Source of the DNA: Triplophysa rosa
Taxonomy: Eukaryota > Chordata > Actinopteri > Cypriniformes > Nemacheilidae
Length of the DNA: 64,000 bases
NCBI RefSeq assembly: GCF_024868665.1
Contig: NC_079895.1
Span: forward strand, 22,510,219-22,574,218
Direction of reading: 5' to 3'
Position numbers and translations under genes: made by a program. The notes under the pieces are model-generated. The model was not told the origin of the DNA. It was given only the letters and a program-made list of their open reading frames with translations, and searched no databases. Shown here in pieces: positions 25,242-36,420 of the stretch. Each line of letters opens with the position of its first letter. The first letter of the stretch is position 1.

Positions 25242-27177
25242 TGATATTAAGTAGTGTTCTTAGAAATACACATTTGTATAAGGATTTACATGAAGGCTAT
25301 GCTGAATTAATTACATTTGGGCATGATGATAGTAATATTCAAAGTGATCTTGTTATCCACAACGATTCAAGCCACCAAAGCGGCCATACAGAATATGAGA
25401 CTAATTATGAATACTTATGTTAATCCAACAAATCACAGAATCACAGAAAAATACATTATTAAATGATTGTGGATCCACGTTTGCCTCATACAGCAAGCCA
25501 AAAAAGACACGGTTTAGTCCACTAAAAACAAAATTAATTTTTAACAAAGAAATATGTACATTGATAGCACATAAACGTTACGTTTACTCAGCATAATTTG
25601 TCTATATTCAAGTCCCCCAATTTATATTTGTTAAACATGATATTTAGGTGTAGATGGTTTGTATTATGAAGTCCTCAACCAAATGTTTTAGCTAATGTTG
25701 CATAACATTTTCAATATCTTTTTCAAGATATTAAGTTATTGGAGCTTAACAGAAATTCAACTCAAAACTGTTACAAACTTAAAAAATAAATGAACATTAA
25801 ACACTAACAATACTATTACTGAAAAGCACATAACATAAAACCTTAAGAAAATTACTCTCCAAATGCAACATTTTGCAAAGCATGCTGGGAACTGGAATTC
25901 CTCTTCCCAGTTTTAACAATTATTATGGGAACACAACACAAATCTTTAATGTGGTGCCAACTTGAATGAATTAAGTTAAATGAAAAACCATGAAAAACCA
26001 TGTTGTGATAAAGGTTTGTTTAAATTGAGCAAAATAGACTAGTAGCAAAACTCGTTTTTTGTCCAGTGAATATGACACTTTTTATGTTTTTTTGTTTTTT
26101 TTGAGAGAGAATTCAGTCCCTCAGGTTAAACTTTATTTTAATATAAAAATACAATAATATAGGAAGCAGTCTTTACAGGTGAACTTGAACTATAAAGGTT
26201 TTGCATAAGTGTGTGTCAGCCACGGTTCCTCTGTTTGAGGTTATACTGACAGGTTTTGCCATTAATGAGTATCAAACCGAGGGCAAAGATGTCTGCATAT
26301 GGCCTTTAACCAAGCAAACAACCTATAAAAGTGGAGGAATGATTAACCCATGCGGCCACCAACAAGGCAGGTGTCCGCACTGGGGTTTGCTAAATGGCGA
26401 ATTGTAATTCCTCGACAGAGATCGACCACCACTCATCCTCTAATCACATCTGCAATTACAGAGCAGAAATATTACCCCTAATTGATATGGCCCACCGATT
26501 TGTTTCGATTTCTTGTGGCCTCAAGCCGTTTTCTCCCTTTTCCCGCTGGCTGCTAATGAATGGACTTGTTAGGAGGGGGCGTGTCTAAGTGAAAGTGACT
26601 CTTAAGCACAGCTCCGCCAGATGTATGACAGCAGAGAAAAGGGACAGTGTTAAAACAGCAGGAGGTGTAATGGCACCTCGGAGCTGTAGAGATGGGAAGG
26701 GAGTGGGCACCTGTCCATTAGACCCCCCTGAGGGTGGATGTGTTAAGTGGCTGGGCTGCGGTCAGACTCTAGAGGGACAGTTGTCATAGAGACGCAGCTG
26801 TCAGCCGGTAAGCGAGTTTGGGAACTGCGGCTGTGCTGATGAGGACAGCAGATTAGATGATGTGAAAGACTGACTAATACCTACACCTCTCCTCATTTTC
26901 ACCCACACCTGAGGGAGAGACGGTTGTCTTCTGACAGGAGCTGTGAAGGGGACTGATAAATGAGAGCCATGCAGAAGAGGGACAGATGTAGGTGTAGGAG
27001 TTTGGATTGTCTCCTGCTGTTAAATCTTATAAATCGCAAATATATGTCCTTACTGGCATATAGAAACATGTGAACTTATATTTCTCGTGTTTACGAGTCA
27101 TCTATTTATCCCTTCTCTGCAGGAAGAGAATGAAAGAAATAGGCCGATATACAGTTGGGTATAAAAGTCTGAGATTG
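25242..27177. other. Noncoding stretch, candidate conserved elements
   Basis: No gene is recognised. The part at 26340-26560 is repeat-free, with homeodomain-like CTAATTGA and TTGTAATT words, and could be regulatory. The rest is AT-rich sequence with poly-purine or poly-pyrimidine runs. Confidence 0.35.
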
Positions 27178-27250
27178 CTAGTTCAGTTCAATTCAAGTCA
27201 AATTTGGATTTTTATAGCACATTTTTGTATTGTTGCTAAGCTGCTTTACG
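27178..27250 (-). repeat. L2-like 3' tail fragment, inverted
   Basis: TTCAGTTCAATTCAAGTCAA followed by a TTTTTATAGC box is the reverse complement of the L2-like 3' terminus seen at 12307-12482. Only the terminal tens of bases are present. Confidence 0.5.
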
Positions 27251-27516
27251 TACTTAGAAATAGTAACGGAAGTAGAGTTAAAATAGAATACACATTTAAC
27301 TGAAACTGTTCATAGTAAACATGTTACATTTGCATTTTAATTGCTGAAACATGATTTCAGTAAAAAAAATTGAATTAAAGTTAGAAAGAGTTTCAACTTT
27401 CTTCGTTTTTTGTCATTTCTCCAATGATTTTATGATAGCATACATTTTAGAAGTTAATCATGTGAAACCTGATGACCAACAAGATTTTAAGTGTAGCCTA
27501 TGTTCTTAAAATAATC

Positions 27517-28539
27517 ACTGAAAAAGTGAAACTTTGGACCAACTTAAAAAAAATACGTCAACTTGTTACAAGCAATTTTATCATTTTTCTCAAATTATAT
27601 TTATGGCTTGGTTCAAATCAAAATGTATACATTTCAACAAACCACCATTATTGTGAGCAGTGTTTGTTTTAGTTGGGCTTTTGATCCCTGGCTTTGGTTA
27701 AATTAAACCTCTTTTCTTTTGAAGTGTTTACAATAGTGTTTCAATAGTGCATTAATAAGAAGGGAAGAGATGCTTTAAAGCTAAGTTTTTGTGATGTCTA
27801 ACAAGCTTTGATAAAGATGAGAAGTGCCAATAAATAATGTGAGAGTTGATCTTTTATGACTGATTCGAATGTCCTGGTTCACAAATGCATACTGTGATAA
27901 AATAAACAGACAATTGTCTTGGCACACTTAGACATCGACAGTCATCATACAAACCTCAACAATGGTGACAAACATCAAAGTAATTCAAGTAAACAGATCA
28001 ACTGCAATGCATGCTGGGAGTCATGAATGAGTTTTGTACTATGATGTTACCCAGCATGCATTGCAGCATGAAGCTTTCTTTTGTTGATTGTCACCATTGT
28101 TGAAATGCATATACACTGATTCTTGATATGATTGAGTCAGCAATTTAACAATATTTTGAGTGTTTTCTATTAGTTCATATTGTGTTTTAGTACCACTGTT
28201 TAAATCTCACACTGTAGGATCACGCACTATTCACACATTAATAAGCAATTATTTAAATTACCACACAATGATTACAGTCACCAATCACTTGATCCCAATG
28301 GATCTTAGCTTTCATTGCCTCAACAAATGTATATTAACACACTGTCACAATAGACAATGAAAACGTATCATTAAAATATAAGAGTCAAGAGCCCAACTAA
28401 ACACTGATCACAATAATGGTGGTTTGTTGAAATGTATACATTTTGCTTTGAACCAAGCCATAAATATAATTTGAGAAAAACTAATTGTAACAAGTTGACA
28501 TAATTTTTTTAAGTTGGTCCAAAGTTTCACTTTTTTCAG
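27517..28539. mobile_element. Foldback (palindromic) element, ~1 kb
   Basis: Outer arms 27517-27680 and 28388-28539 are inverted copies: AAGTGAAACTTTGGACCAAC on the left pairs with GTTGGTCCAAAGTTTCACTT on the right. Inner arms at about 27957-27990 and 28070-28103 pair around CAATGGTGACAA and TTGTCACCATTG, and a central hairpin uses GCAATGCATGCTGGG against CCCAGCATGCATTGC. No frame codes for a transposase, so it is a non-autonomous element, possibly two nested ones. Confidence 0.65.
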
Positions 28540-29213
28540 GGATAGGGACTGACATTATGGTTTTTGGACAAAGGTGTAAATGTGGTCAATACTTATAAAT
28601 TTGATAAGTTACCTAAAAATGGGAGTAAATTATTTTGATTTATAGAAAGTGAGATATTGCTTCATCTTTGGTTTCCTCATGTATAAAACATGAAAAACTG
28701 TTATAAGAAACAATTTGGTGAGAGACTAAGCTTAAGTTTAAGATTAAGATTAATCTTATTCTGTGCCTGTACCTGTTTTCTATTTATACCGAGGAAAATT
28801 CTCGTGCTCCTCATATTGGCTTTTGTTGAGCGAGGGCTGGTGGATTAGAGCAGCTCTGTTGAGATGGCATTAGAGGAAACATCTGAGAGGTAATTGACAG
28901 GGAGATGAGCTCTTGTAGCGTCGGTGTCACTCTGCGTGATCTGCAACACTCGATGGGCATATCCGACTGCTTGTTTGATGTCAATTTAGACAAATATGCC
29001 TGCATGTTTTGTAGTCACCTCACACGCAAGCAGGGATGTATATTATTTGCTGTATTGTATATTTTACATTCAGTACTACAGCTGAATATTTTCCTGTGAG
29101 ATTTCACCGTTTCAATTCCCCTAATTATTAATATGACTAATTAAATAATGCTATTCCATGCAAATGTCAACCTTAACTGGAAAAAAATAAGTTTTTACCA
29201 AATGTTTTCACCA
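28540..29213. other. Noncoding stretch, no gene seen
   Basis: There is AT-rich DNA with no repeat ends and no convincing frame. An octamer ATGCAAAT lies at 29158-29165, just outside the adjoining transposon. Confidence 0.45.
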
Positions 29214-30442
29214 TATACACTCACCTAAAGGATTATTAGGAACACCATACTAATACGGTGTTTGACCCCCTTTCGCCTTCAGAACTGCCTTAATTCTACG
29301 TGGCATTGATTCAACAAGGTGCTGAAAGCATTCTTTAGAAATGTTGGCCCATATTGATAGGATAGCATCTTGCAGTTGATGGAGATTTGTGGGATGCACA
29401 TCCAGGGCACGAAGCTCCCGTTCCACCACATCCCAAAGATGTTCTATCGGGTTGAGATCTGGTGACTGTGGGGGCCATTCTAGTACAGTGAACTCATTGT
29501 CATGTTCAAGAAACCAATTTGAAATGATTCGAGCTTTGTGACATGGTGCATTATCCTGCTGGAAGTAGCCATTAGAGGATGGGTACATGGTGGTCATAAA
29601 GGGATGGACATGGTCAGAAACAATGCTCAGGTAGGCCGTGGCATTTAAACGATGCCCAATTGGCACTAAGGGGCCTAAAGTGTGCCAAGAAAACATCCCC
29701 CACACCATTACACCACCACCACCAGCCTGCACAGTGGTAACAAGGCATGATGGATCCATGTTCTCATTCTGTTTACGCCAAATTCTGACTCTACCATTTG
29801 AATGTCTCAACAGAAATCGAGACTCATCAGACCAGGCAACATTTTTCCAGTCTTCAACTGTCCAATTTTGGTGAGCTCGTGCAAATTGTAGCCTCTTTTT
29901 CCTATTTGTAGTGGAGATGAGTGGTACCCGGTGGGGTCTTCTGCTGTTGTAGCCCATCTGCCTCAAGGTTGTGCGTGTTGTGGCTTCACAAATGCTTTGC
30001 TGCATACCTCGGTTGTAACGAGTGGTTATTTCAGTCAAAGTTGCTCTTCTATCAGCTTGAATCAGTCGGCCCATTCTCCTCTGACCTCTAGCATCAACAA
30101 GGCATTTTCGCCCACAGGACTGCCGCATACTGGATGTTTTTCCCTTTTCACACCATTCTTTGTAAACCCTAGAAATGGTTGTGCGTGAAAATCCCAGTAA
30201 CTGAGCAGATTGTGAAATACTCAGACCGGCCCGTCTGGCACCAACAACCATGCCACGCTCAAAATTGCTTAAATCACCTTTCTTTCCCATTCTGACATTC
30301 AGTTTGGAGTTCAGGAGATTGTCTTGACCAGGACCACACCCCTAAATGCATTGAAGCAACTGCCATGTGATTGATTGATTAGATAATTGCATTAATGAGA
30401 AATTGAACAGGTGTTCCTAATAATCCTTTAGGTGAGTGTATA
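29214..30442. mobile_element. Complete Tc1/mariner element, DD36E (Incomer-like)
   Basis: Both ends carry the same 33-bp inverted repeat with no mismatch (29214-29246 and 30410-30442), starting TATACACTCACCTAAAGG. The outermost TA pairs fit the TA target duplication of this superfamily. The element is about 1.23 kb with one transposase gene on the minus strand and very short untranslated ends. Spacing of the catalytic residues places it in the DD36E group, which I recall being named Incomer. Perfect ends plus an open gene point to recent movement. Confidence 0.92.
29250..30290 (-). CDS. Tc1/mariner transposase (DD36E), intact frame
   Basis: Enzyme for cut-and-paste transposition of the surrounding element. 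The frame is 346 codons, the usual length for the family, without stop or frameshift. The N-terminal ~110 residues hold paired-like helix-turn-helix DNA-binding modules (for example LSISQSAQLLGFSRTTISRV). The catalytic triad is visible: Asp155 in AWSDESRF, Asp246 in FQQDNAPCHK, and Glu283 in SPDLNPIEHLWD. Thirty-six residues separate the second Asp from the Glu, against 34 in classical Tc1. A glycine-rich AGGGGVMVWG box lies between the first two. The start at 30290 is chosen because MGKKGDLS begins the conserved region just inside the inverted repeat. It is unrelated to neighbouring host genes. Activity is inferred, not shown. Confidence 0.93.
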   Translation of the reverse strand: MGKKGDLSNFERGMVVGARRAGLSISQSAQLLGFSRTTISRVYKEWCEKGKTSSMRQSCGRKCLVDARGQRRMGRLIQADRRATLTEITTRYNRGMQQSICEATTRTTLRQMGYNSRRPHRVPLISTTNRKKRLQFARAHQNWTVEDWKNVAWSDESRFLLRHSNGRVRIWRKQNENMDPSCLVTTVQAGGGGVMVWGMFSWHTLGPLVPIGHRLNATAYLSIVSDHVHPFMTTMYPSSNGYFQQDNAPCHKARIISNWFLEHDNEFTVLEWPPQSPDLNPIEHLWDVVERELRALDVHPTNLHQLQDAILSIWANISKECFQHLVESMPRRIKAVLKAKGGQTPY

Positions 30443-31385
30443 AAGCTTTTAAGCATGATTCTCCATAGTCAGTAAGTGATACTTTCAGAATTGTCATATA
30501 CGGTGGCCCACTGGTGCACAACACAACGAAATTTAAAAAGCAAATATAAGTTCACTGCGCAATCAAGCTACAACAGAATCGAATAAAGCAACAACACAAC
30601 GGAATCGAGTCACAACGCAACGGAATCAAGTCACAACACAACGGAAATGCTCCCGACCACTAGGGGGCACTTTCGGCATGAAAAAAGCGACGTCATGCCA
30701 GGTAGGAGGTGCGCGTTTTGCTGGGTGTTGTTTTAGTAGTTTTGGTAGCCTGTTTTGTTTGTGTAGTTTTGGTAGCCTGTTTTGTTTGTGTAAAGCATTT
30801 AAAAGTAAAGTGTGCTCTACCGTGGGAAAGCTGAATGTCAATGGAAAAATTTCATATGAACAAATTAGAGACTTGTTACACAGTGCTTTTGAATGCTTGA
30901 TTTTGATTGGCTAGTCATGACATTCTAATGTATGTTATGGCCCGTTTCACCAGACTTGGCGAGCTGTGGAGTTGCTGTGCACCACCTCCGTGCCGGTAAC
31001 GAAACCCCCGCGTTTTGCCTCTTACCGCATGTATCCCACTGAAAATGAGCTAGACATTCGTGACTGCCGCTCAAAACTAATAACACAGGATAATCCCGGT
31101 ACTTCGAGTTACCTTGACCAGCAGAGTTTACAACATCATATACAGTATATGTAGTGGGTTGGACTCAGTCCTTGTATATTTGGGTGATGTCACTGCAAAG
31201 TGCGTCCTATGTAAGTTCCGCCTAAATGAGATAAATGGCAGACTACATGGCGTGGTAGGGAGTGCGCACATGGCTGTTTAGCGTGATAAAGTAGCGAGTA
31301 GCTCTTTACATGGAATTATACATTTTTCTTACATATTTACATATTTTATTTTTATTTTCTGTTAAGGATGCTAGGAGACAAATGT
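30443..31385. other. Repeat-derived noncoding stretch
   Basis: A phrase with CAACGGAATC is repeated three times between about 30588 and 30645. A 26-bp unit reading GTAGTTTTGGTAGCCTGTTT onward is tandemly duplicated at about 30738-30791. No transposon ends are clear. Short open frames here are low complexity. Confidence 0.4.
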
Positions 31386-33778
31386 TTATTAAAACATCTC
31401 CAAATATCACTGGATGTACTGTATATGCACACCTTACAATTTCCAACAGTTAAAGGATGTTTGTAGTGAAGGATAACTGCAGAGCAATTGCATATCATTA
31501 CTCTTCACTTATTAGGCAATATTTGATGCATTGGGGCAAAGATAGTTGTGGCCTAATGGTTAGAGAGCCAGATTTAAAACTCAAAGATTGCAAGTTCAAT
31601 TCCCAGGCTGGCAGGCTTTATTAGGTGGGATCACCATGGCATATTGTTCACATATTTAAATTCTTATTATAATTTTAAATCTATTTACATAAAAATACAT
31701 AAAAACTTAGGTTTTCCATACTGACTGTATTCCTTAAAAATGTCTTTCTGATCCTCAGCCTCCGCCTACAGTTTAGTATTGAAAGGCCTTTCTCCCAATT
31801 ACAATTAGCCTTTCAGGATAGGCCGTTTCCCCTCTTTTAACATTTGGAAAGCCATGGCCATTTAGCTAACAAAGTCAAACCAAAAAATTAAAATGGATAT
31901 ATTTGAAATACATTAATTTAAAAGGCATATATTACATGACATATTGGACATGTAACTGTGTGCCTAACTTTCATTCTTCATTCTTCGCCCAGACCTTCAT
32001 CCTCTAATGCAATGCAAGTGAATGATCATGGTAAGTTTGTACTGAATTTTAAACAATTTTTTTTAAGATTATGACAATCGTAGCAATTTCTATAATTAAA
32101 AGATTCTCCAATAATATGAATACAACAGCAACTGTTGCAAATAAAGCAGATACAATGCAAACTAAGTTTTCAGATAACCAAATAAAGGTAGATTTTTTAA
32201 GGAACATACAGAGAAGGAACAAAAGAGAGGTTTAATACTGCCTTCAAAATAAGCAATGTGATCAAATACATATACACAACACAATTTTGGTAAAATACCA
32301 TGCTAGACACGTTAAAATAATAGTTACAAACATCTCAACACATCCACAGTTTATGTAACAAAGAGCCATGATGAGTATTTAAAATATTAGAGTATAAAAT
32401 GTAATAAATATTTATATATTTATTATTCAGGGTTAAGTTACCGTCAGCTAAACTCTGGGTTGATTAACCCAAATCTTGCTTACTCGGGGTATGTCGGTTC
32501 CAGAACACGCTTGAAGAGTAAGTTTAATCAACCTCCCGAAAGATACCCAGAGTTAACGCGCGCTCACAGAAACAACATGAAGACATTGTCAATCGATCAC
32601 AGATTTCACGAGTCACCATGGAAATGGTCGGGAAGCTTAAAGTTTTTGACTGTAAACAACGTTATAAATCAGAGGTTTTTTCACAGACTTAAATCTGCAT
32701 CAGTGTATAAAGTGCGGGATAAAGATCATAAAATGTAATTATTTAGGTTATGTGTTTATAAAACTATAAACGCTATAAATTAATTCTTTAATTAAGGATA
32801 TAAATATTTTTAATATATGCACTATTTTTATACTATATTATTTAAAATATATACTCATCATGGCTCTTTGTTACATGAAGTGTAGATTTGTTGAGATGTT
32901 TGTAACTGTAATTTTAACGTGTTTACCACAGTTTTACCAAAATTGTGTTGTGCATATATCACATTGGTAATTTTGAAGGCAGTATTAAACCTCTTTTTGT
33001 TCCTTCTCTGTATGTTCCTTAAAAAATACGTTTTCTGAAAACTGATTTTGCATTGTATCAGCTTTATTTGCAACAGCTGCTGATGTAGTCATATTAATGG
33101 AGACTCTTTTAATTATAGAAACTACTACATTGGTCATAATTTTGGGGAAAAAATGTGTAATGCTTTTCAGTACACTACATTATGTATGATAATTAATTTG
33201 CAGCAGAGGATGAAGGTCTGCTGTGACATGAGGTAGAGGTATAAATTGTTAGGCCCAGTCATATATACATAATAATCATGTAGCCTTTATATATCCCTTT
33301 CAAATACACATACATTTTGTTTTTTTGTTTGTATCTTTTGACTTTGTTTGCTAAATGGCCATGGCTTTCCAAATGTAAAAGAGGTGCAAACGGCCTATCC
33401 TGAAAGGCTAATTGTCATTGGGAGAAAGGCCTTTCAATACTAAACTGTAGGAGGAGGCTGAGGATCAGAAAGACATTTTTAAGGAATACAGTCAGTATGA
33501 AAAACCTTAAGTCTAAGTTTCTCTTGTATTTTTTATGTAAATGGTTAAGATTATAAAACTGCCAGCCTGGCAAACTTCAAGTTTTAAATCTGGCTCTCTA
33601 ACCAGTTTAGACCACAACTATCTTTGACCCAATGCATCAAATATTGCATAATAAGTGGACAAGATTAATGATATGCAATCCTCGGGAGTTAAAATACTTC
33701 ACTATTAACATCATTTAACTGTTGGAAATTGTAAGACATGTATATATATCCATTCATATTTGGAGATGTTTTAATAAA
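31386..33778. repeat. Large inverted repeat with ~1-kb arms
   Basis: The left arm (31386 to about 32417) and right arm (about 32800-33778) are inverted copies along their whole length. Examples: TATTAAAACATCTCCAAATA at 31387 mirrors the right edge; TTTGGAAAGCCATGGCCATT in the left mirrors AATGGCCATGGCTTTCCAAA in the right; AAAGAGCCATGATGAGTATT mirrors the start of the right arm. A spacer of about 380 bp carries a 92-codon frame without a known domain. The arms have diverged by scattered substitutions and small indels. Each includes a tRNA-like SINE head (31550-31610 on the plus strand). A transcript through it would fold into a long hairpin. Confidence 0.85.
31546..31612 (+). repeat. tRNA-like SINE head within the inverted repeat
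   Basis: TGGCCTAATGGTTAGAG fits an RNA polymerase III A box and AGTTCAATTCCC fits a weak B box 35 bases later, the pattern of a tRNA-derived SINE 5' end. A mirrored, more decayed copy lies in the right arm near 33560-33625. No complete tRNA cloverleaf is apparent. Confidence 0.45.
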
Positions 33779-34074
33779 CCTAATTCAAAGTATATACAAT
33801 ATTTAATATAAATAGCCTACATAAAGTTTAACGATAACATTTTAAATTATTTTATTTAAAGATTATTTCATTTTAAAATGTTAAATAATAAAGTTAATAA
33901 AAAATAGTTGTGAATGCTAAATTGCGATGGGTGAGATTGTAAATGTAATTGTAATATTGCTGTAAAATTATAATATATTATACGTAATCTGTGCTTCCAC
34001 GCCCACTTGACGCTCATCAAAAACGCACACATGCGCAGACAACCCGTAAAGCTTAGTAACATTTCCTTAAAATG

Positions 34075-34240
34075 AACTAACCCTGGGAGCAGGTTATCTT
34101 CAGAGAGTAAGTTGCTATGGTTACTTACATACCCTGAAAGTTATCTCCGTTTTTGGAACGGAAAATTGGGGTTATCCGCTAACTAACCCTTAAACTTACC
34201 CGGGTATGTCACATAACCAGCTTTCTGGAATACACCTCAG
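34075..34240 (+). repeat. Dispersed repeat, copy 1
   Basis: Shares AGAGTAAGTTGCTATGGTTA and surrounding phrases with copy 2 at 35391-35540 and, more weakly, with the spacer of the inverted repeat (32440-32560). Family unknown; possibly the end of a DNA transposon. Confidence 0.45.
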
Positions 34241-35390
34241 GACTCACCAGCACTCGCGCGCTCACAACACCCGGGTGATGAAAGTGTAAATGACTGGTCA
34301 TATTACTGCATATGTCAATCCTATTGAACTCTACGTTATTTGATTTGTTGTAGGTATTAAATATGTATCCATCTACAAACATACATTAGCTAAACTTTGT
34401 CAGTCTGTTTTACGCATTATGATTTTTAACAAACCATATTATAAATGCGTCGTCAGATTTAAGATGAGCCGCGGTCCAAGCGCGTGCCGAACCGTTGTTG
34501 GAGAACCTTTCGTGCGGTTAAATTTTTACCGAGAACCGTTACACCCCCGTTTCCCATATCTGTGAAGAGCTTCGTTTCTGCAGCTGCTGCTTGGTGATAT
34601 GATATTCTCAGTATCAAAGAATTGGAAAGAGTCATCTGGAAGTTTGTTTTGTTGACCACTGTTTTTCCAGTAGCCTATTTTTGTTAGATTATATTTTCTT
34701 ATTATTCTCTGTATCATGTTATATTTTCCTTTTGTTTGCTTGTTGTTTTTGGGCTGTAGCCGTGTCTAACAGGTTAATCGTCCCCTTGGCCCATAGAGGG
34801 TGGTGTGCTGCACTGAAAACACAAATAGTGGATTGATTGGTGATGCTTATGGGCCCGTATCAATAAGGAGGTTCAACCAACTCTAGGTTAACGGGTTCGA
34901 ACCCTGCTCTGAACAGATTTGAGTTGGAATGGCTGCACGTCATAATTACTTGTTTATTACCTTTATCGCTTCATTTCTGCATGTATGTATTTATTAATTT
35001 CTTTATTCGTGCACTTTATTTATACACTTTATTAAGTCATTTCTCATCGTCCATAGAAAATTATGCTCGGATGTAATACACGTAGCCTACGGAGGCTGAT
35101 GTTATTGATGTAAGAGATATATTTTGTTTCACTGTTAATAAAAATGGACAGTGAAATGACAAAATTCCACTCGGGTCCTAAATTGCTATCCTAAAATCAA
35201 AGTACATTCCAATGAATTAATGCAGCCTCTTCATGAATCCTCTATAAAAGCACATATGACATATAAGTCACTGAGATGGTCTCTGTGTGAAATGTGTGCC
35301 ATGAATGACTGTATTAATGAATGAATGAATGAGTTACTCCACTTGTGCTTTAAAAGGGGGAGGAGATCGAAATACACTCTGGGTTTACCA

Positions 35391-35540
35391 AAGAAAACCT
35401 GCACCCGACCAGGTTAGGTTCACAGAGTAAGTTACTATGGTTACTGACTCTGAGTATAAGTTACCTCTCCTTTAGAAACAGGCTTGAGTTACCCCGGTTT
35501 TGTCAGGTTTGACATACCTCACATTCTGAAACGGAAACGG
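35391..35540 (+). repeat. Dispersed repeat, copy 2
   Basis: Same orientation as copy 1, with AGAGTAAGTTACTATGGTTA and the following GGTTACCCC-like phrases partly conserved. Confidence 0.45.
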
Positions 35541-35757
35541 ATAGCTAGTATACATCATTTGGATTGAAAGAATGGATTCCAAAACCTCCACTGACACACC
35601 CGGGTATCGTAGTCTCTTGAGTTTTTTAACTGTGCATATGTGTTTAAATGATTTTAAATGCTAGAAGCTGTATTGTGAGCTATACATTGGTCACATCATT
35701 GGAGTTTGGGTTCCTCGCCACAGCAAGGCAGTGTTGGCTTGCACACCGGGAGACTGC

Positions 35758-35923
35758 ATTTATTTATTAGATATTATATAATGATCTTACTTGGTCTATA
35801 AACACCATGCACTGTGCTGTGTTATACCTTTCTGTGTTTTTCTGTTTTTCTTATTTGCTCCTGTAAAGCTGCTTTGGAACAATACACATTGTGAAAAGAG
35901 CTATATAAATAAATTGAATTGAA
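35758..35923 (+). repeat. L2-like 3' tail, second copy
   Basis: Near-identical to 12307-12482 over about 160 bases, including CATGCACTGTGCTGTGTTAT and the AGCTATATAAATAAATTGAA terminus, with only two TTGAA units at the end. Confidence 0.7.
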
Positions 35924-36420
35924 CCATTACATCACATCATCTTGAGCTAAATATTGTCAAACGGTATAAGGAAATAGATGGCTGTATCCACGTTTATTTA
36001 TAATTGTATACATTATTTAACCTTTGCATGCATTAAATCTAAAACAAAAAGGGAATTATTTAATTATACTACCTTTCTGCTTTTGCTTGTTATAATCATT
36101 TCTTTCTGGAATTGAACTAAAAACATTGATCATTTAACATTTCTTTGTTTTGTGAAACTTTTGAGAAGTCGGAATACTTCAGGGGTTCAAATACTTGTTG
36201 TTGTTACAGACTATGCATTACAGTACATTACATTACATGACATTAGTTTAAATCATTGTAAAATTCATGAACAACTATATAAATATCCTAGACTCTTTTA
36301 GCTTATGTTGCATTTTTGAGCAAGGCATTTCGCCACAAAACCTCTTCCAAGGAAATGCACTATAAACATTGCTTTTTGTAAACAAGACAATTGTGCTAAT
36401 TTATTCTTTTTATATTTTAG

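Larger units (their letters stand above)
33779..36420. other. Repeat-rich noncoding stretch
   Basis: It contains two copies of a dispersed repeat (34075-34240, 35391-35540) and an L2-like tail (35758-35923). A GGTTCGAACCC B-box-like word near 34897-34907 has no matching A box. No gene is seen. Confidence 0.4.

Noticed and set aside
32460..32738. A 92-codon frame in the spacer of the large inverted repeat
   Set aside because: No domain or splice context; phrases are shared with noncoding repeats nearby.
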